The translations under genes and the position numbers were made by a program. A DNA stretch of 64,000 bases, from contig CAZCTO010000014.1 of the NCBI GenBank assembly GCA_964501725.1, positions 4,208 through 68,207 of the forward strand. The letters run 5' to 3'. This document shows, piece after piece, positions 61,786 to 64,000 of the stretch. The number at the start of each line of letters is the position of its first letter. Position 1 is the stretch's first letter. Origin of the DNA: CAZCTO01 sp964501725. Its GTDB lineage: Bacteria > Bacillota > Clostridia > Saccharofermentanales > Saccharofermentanaceae. The notes under the pieces were generated by a model that saw only the letters and a list, made by a program, of their open reading frames with translations, made no database searches and was not told the DNA's origin.

Positions 61786-62588
61786 TGCCCGCCTCCAGCA
61801 AGGAATTTGGTTTTCGCATCTGCAGCCAGAACGGATGATTCTACAGCGTATCGGAATCCGTTTTTCTCAAGTGCCAGAACACCTTCGATGGTCGTACCGC
61901 CCGGAGAGCATACTTGATCCTTCAAAAATGCCGGATTCTGTCCGGTTTCGATTACCAATTTGCCGGAACCCATCACGGTCATCGCAGCTATTTCATACGC
62001 AACCTTGCGCGGAATACCCAGCTTGACGGCGGCATCGGCCATGGACTCAATAAAAAGCATGACATATGCAGGCCCCGTACCGGATACACATCCGATTGCA
62101 TCCAACGTAGCTTCATCGCAAGGAACCACCAGACCGCAGGTTTTGAACAAAGAAATGACAAATTCCTGTTCTTTCTCATTCGTACCCAAGAAGCATATTG
62201 CGCTAACACCGGAACCAACCATAGCCGGAGTGTTCGGCATGACTCTGACAATCGGCGTGTCTTTTTTAACAAGGCGCATAATTCTCGATAAGGTCACCGA
62301 TGCGGTAATCGAGATGACCACGGCCTCAGATGGAAGCTTGTTCCTCATGCTCTCAAAAGTAGCTTCGAAAACTTGAGGTTTGACCGCCAGAAGCACGAAA
62401 TCCGCCTTATCCACCGTCTCAGCGATTGAATGAAAGGCTTTGCATCCGGATTTCTTTGCAAAAGCATTCAGCTTAGCCGTTTCAATATCATAGAGCCGAA
62501 TTTCTTCCGGCTTCAGAACCCCTTTACGAAGGAATCCGGAAACTAACGCCTGACCCATATTTCCGGTCCCGATAACAGCAAAAACCAC
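61782..62588 (-). CDS. proC: Pyrroline-5-carboxylate reductase ProC
   Basis: Reduces pyrroline-5-carboxylate to proline with NAD(P)H. It has FAVIGTGNMGQALVSGF (dinucleotide loop), VLLAVKPQ, RVMPNTPAMVGSG and, near the end, LKDQVCSPGGTTIEGV. I place the start at GTG 62588, eight bases after AAGGAGG; the TTG at 62615 would put that strong site inside the coding region. The product has 268 residues, the usual length. It opens the seven-gene run to murJ. Confidence 0.95.
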   Translation of the reverse strand: MVFAVIGTGNMGQALVSGFLRKGVLKPEEIRLYDIETAKLNAFAKKSGCKAFHSIAETVDKADFVLLAVKPQVFEATFESMRNKLPSEAVVISITASVTLSRIMRLVKKDTPIVRVMPNTPAMVGSGVSAICFLGTNEKEQEFVISLFKTCGLVVPCDEATLDAIGCVSGTGPAYVMLFIESMADAAVKLGIPRKVAYEIAAMTVMGSGKLVIETGQNPAFLKDQVCSPGGTTIEGVLALEKNGFRYAVESSVLAADAKTKFLAGGGQ

Positions 62589-62615
62589 TTTACGGTCCTC
62601 CTTATGCGATAACAA

Positions 62616-62643
62616 ATAATGAAATAATCACTCATTCGTTCAA
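62616..62643 (-). promoter_or_regulatory. Promoter of the proC-to-murJ unit
   Basis: On the minus strand TTGAAC (62643-62638), 16 bases, CATTAT (62621-62616), about 28 bases before the GTG start. The -10 is moderate. Confidence 0.45.
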
Positions 62644-62662
62644 AGAAATGATATCATTCAAC

Positions 62663-62691
62663 TTGACACGATGCAAACCGTCTATTACACT
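62663..62691 (+). promoter_or_regulatory. tRNA-Trp promoter
   Basis: TTGACA (62663-62668), 17 bases, TACACT (62686-62691). Transcription should start at about 62698, which is the first base of the leader hairpin. Confidence 0.7.
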
Positions 62692-62697
62692 TGTGAA

Positions 62698-62740
62698 TGT
62701 TTCATTTGCGTGACAAACGCACCTGAAACACTCATTTTTT
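62698..62740 (+). terminator. Terminator-like hairpin directly before tRNA-Trp
   Basis: TGTTTCA (62698-62704) pairs with TGAAACA (62724-62730), and inside it GCGT (62708-62711) pairs with ACGC (62717-62720). CTCA then TTTTTT (62735-62740) follows and abuts the tRNA. The shape is that of an intrinsic terminator or attenuator; it could instead be a processing leader. Confidence 0.5.
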
Positions 62741-62815
62741 AGGGGAGTGGCTCAATGGTAGAGCAGCGGTCTCCAAAACCGCTGGTTGCGTGTTCGAATC
62801 GCGTCTCCCCTGCCA
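62741..62815 (+). tRNA. tRNA-Trp (anticodon CCA)
   Basis: Acceptor AGGGGAG (62741-62747) pairs with CTCCCCT (62805-62811). Anticodon stem GCGGT/ACCGC encloses CTCCAAA, giving CCA. T-arm GCGTG/CGCGT encloses TTCGAAT. CCA is encoded at 62813-62815. It is followed by a terminator and an integrase gene pointing towards it. Confidence 0.97.
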
Positions 62816-62818
62816 AGC

Positions 62819-62856
62819 AAAAGTCCCGCGGCTGTAAGGCTTCGGGACTTTTTGAT
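62819..62856 (+). terminator. Terminator after tRNA-Trp
   Basis: AAAGTCCCG (62820-62828) pairs with CGGGACTTT (62843-62851), followed by TTGATTTTT. Confidence 0.85.
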
Positions 62857-62885
62857 TTTTATGAAAATTGCTGAAATGATCAACG

Positions 62886-62907
62886 TGTCCTTTATTTGTC
62901 CTTTATT
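62886..62907. repeat. Two tandem copies of an 11-base sequence
   Basis: TGTCCTTTATT occurs twice head to tail (62886-62896, 62897-62907), and a partial copy TGTCCTATAA is at about 62994. The repeats lie in the 225-base gap between tRNA-Trp and the integrase, where arm-type integrase sites often occur. The rest of this gap is AT-rich with no gene that I can see. Confidence 0.5.
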
Positions 62908-63040
62908 TATTAGCAGAATTACTTAACCGAAAATTTGTAAATAATGAAATCTTCAAATTGCTACTAACCAAGCCATCAAATTTCGGATATTTTGTGTCCT
63001 ATAACATTGATCTATATATCAACAAACCATCGTTTCCTTT

Positions 63041-63928
63041 TTAGAGCAATTTACTCTCGTTTAAGACATCGCACAATTTCTCTGATGCTGTCTTATCAGC
63101 AGATTTAATCGCGTGTGCATAAATGTTTGTCGTTGTTGATGTCTGTGAATGACCAAGTCTGTTAGCGACAGTTCGCAAATCGACACCTGCCCCAATAAGA
63201 AGTGTTGCATTTGTGTGCCGTAATCCGTGAACAGTCACTCTGGGAAGGCTGGTTCCCTTAATGAATCTATTAAACCATGCTGTCAGGCTATCCGGATTAA
63301 TTGGAGTACCGTTCCATGTCGTAAATATCCAATCCTGGCTAATCCATAAGTCACCTGATATTTCTTTCTGCTTGGTCTGCCATTTCATATATTCTTTAAG
63401 TACATCATTCAAGTCTTTCGGAAAGGCAATGGTCCGGCAACTACTATAGTTCTTTGTAGATTTTTCAAAAAGACCTATATTAGGTAAATATTGAAGTGAT
63501 CTTCTAATTGATATTGTGCCATTAAAGAAATCAATGTCTTTCCACTTCAATCCGCACAATTCGCTTCTACGCAAACCAAGAAACAAAATAAATAATATCA
63601 TTGTTCGAAATTCAATTGGGCTATTGAGTAGAAGTCTAATTAGTTCTATGGCCTGTTTATCATCTAAGTAGAATACATCCGACTTAGTTACCCGCGGCGA
63701 TTTAACTCGTTTCACTGGATTATCATAAATCATCTGCCATTCAACCGCATCATTAAGAATTGAGCTAATTAACCGGTGATGTGCCAAGATCGTGCGATCA
63801 GATAATTGCATGTTTTTATCAGATTTTTGAAAGAGAATTACTTTCTTATATCCGAATGCTTTGGAAATTGTATTAGCAACTGTTTCACTAATTGGTTTTT
63901 CGTTAATGACTTTAGCAAGTTTTGAAGG
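63041..63928 (-). pseudogene. Phage/ICE-type tyrosine integrase lacking its N-terminus
   Basis: The catalytic domain is intact: R81 in LGLRRSELCG (numbered from the ATG at 63811), the lysine-bearing strand region, VHGLRHTNATLL with His and Arg, LGHSQTSTTT with the second His, and nucleophile Tyr in NIYAH. It starts at LSDRTILAHHRLISSILNDA, which is normally the middle of the core-binding domain. The frame stays open upstream to a TAA at 63929-63931 and encodes KLAKVINEKPISETVANTIS, which looks like the end of the helix-turn-helix insert some Clostridia integrases carry here, but there is no start codon before ATG 63811. About 120-150 N-terminal residues are missing. The gene points at tRNA-Trp, the likely attachment site. 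Confidence 0.7.
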
Positions 63929-64000
63929 TTATGTGATTACTACACATGGGAATGCGCTAATATTTCGGACAGGATGGTAAGAGAGTAGAATAGAAAAAAG
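63929..64000 (-). other. Non-coding or degraded sequence at the window edge
   Basis: All three minus-strand frames carry stops here. One frame reads SLTILSEILAHSHV before a TAG, faintly like the C-terminal LSEILGHxxV box of tyrosine recombinases. This may be chance or a recombinase remnant. Confidence 0.2.

Noticed and set aside
62625..62645. A second SOS box near proC (GAACGAAT on the minus strand)
   Set aside because: Only one half-site matches; the GTTCG half is missing.
1..64000. CRISPR array, rRNA operon, SRP RNA, tmRNA or RNase P RNA
   Set aside because: No regularly spaced direct repeats and no recognisable conserved core sequences were seen on either strand.

Overview
The window reads as a chromosomal, almost wholly housekeeping segment from a member of the Bacillota, most likely an anaerobic Clostridia-type organism of moderate GC. 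The grounds are the gene order acpP-rnc-smc-ftsY-ylxM-ffh-rpsP-khpA-rimM-trmD-rplS-rbgA-rnhB-yraN, a PyrR-attenuated pyr operon with an NAD-linked two-subunit dihydroorotate dehydrogenase (PyrD/PyrK), a CGAAC-N4-GTTCG-type LexA box at recA, strong GGAGG ribosome sites and TTGACA/TATAAT-like promoters. No rRNA, CRISPR array, insertion sequence or defence system was recognised. The genus cannot be fixed from the sequence alone. No stretch longer than 300 bases lacks a gene.

Layout. 1-7.5 kb (minus): miaB-mutS-mutL-miaA-hfq, joining tRNA-A37 modification, mismatch repair and a divergent Hfq. 7.6-9.0 kb (plus): a D,D-carboxypeptidase, fired from a promoter that shares its -35 region with the divergent miaB promoter. 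9.1-13.6 kb (minus): acyl-CoA ligase, tldD, tldE. 13.6-20.7 kb (minus): pyrR-pyrB-pyrC-pyrF-pyrK-pyrD-(pyrE-like)-ygjP with a complete PyrR attenuator. 20.7-21.1 kb: tRNA-Leu (plus), tRNA-Tyr and tRNA-Met (minus). 21.3-27.0 kb: asd, a Xer recombinase, a DAHP synthase, an M18 aminopeptidase and a PHP-type phosphatase. 27.1-33.1 kb: a lipoprotein, nifU/nifS, rarA, glyA and a PurM/HypE-like protein. 33.1-38.2 kb: thiI, a dedicated cysteine desulfurase, purB and an aminotransferase. 38.4-50.4 kb: the conserved ribosome/SRP/chromosome block. 50.5-54.2 kb: recA-recX-rimO-pgsA. 54.2-62.6 kb: proC-rnhA-nudF-ftsK-folD-cinA-murJ, with most gene ends overlapping by about 4 bases. 62.7-64 kb: tRNA-Trp followed by a phage-type integrase that lacks its front end. 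This is the only clearly accessory part and probably the left edge of an integrated element that continues past the window.

The genes form a few functional sets: uridylate synthesis; tRNA modification and thiolation (miaA, miaB, thiI with its desulfurase, trmD); Fe-S assembly (nifS/nifU) that would feed the radical-SAM enzymes MiaB and RimO; DNA repair and recombination (mutSL, recA/recX, rarA, xer); and ribosome, SRP and chromosome machinery.

I did not find a clear new system. The best leads are the phosphoribosyltransferase with degenerate active-site motifs standing where pyrE should be; a cysteine desulfurase that appears to start at CTG; a terminator-like hairpin immediately before tRNA-Trp; a palindromic operator candidate at a lipoprotein promoter; and the truncated integrase with an apparent helix-turn-helix-like insert beside tRNA-Trp.
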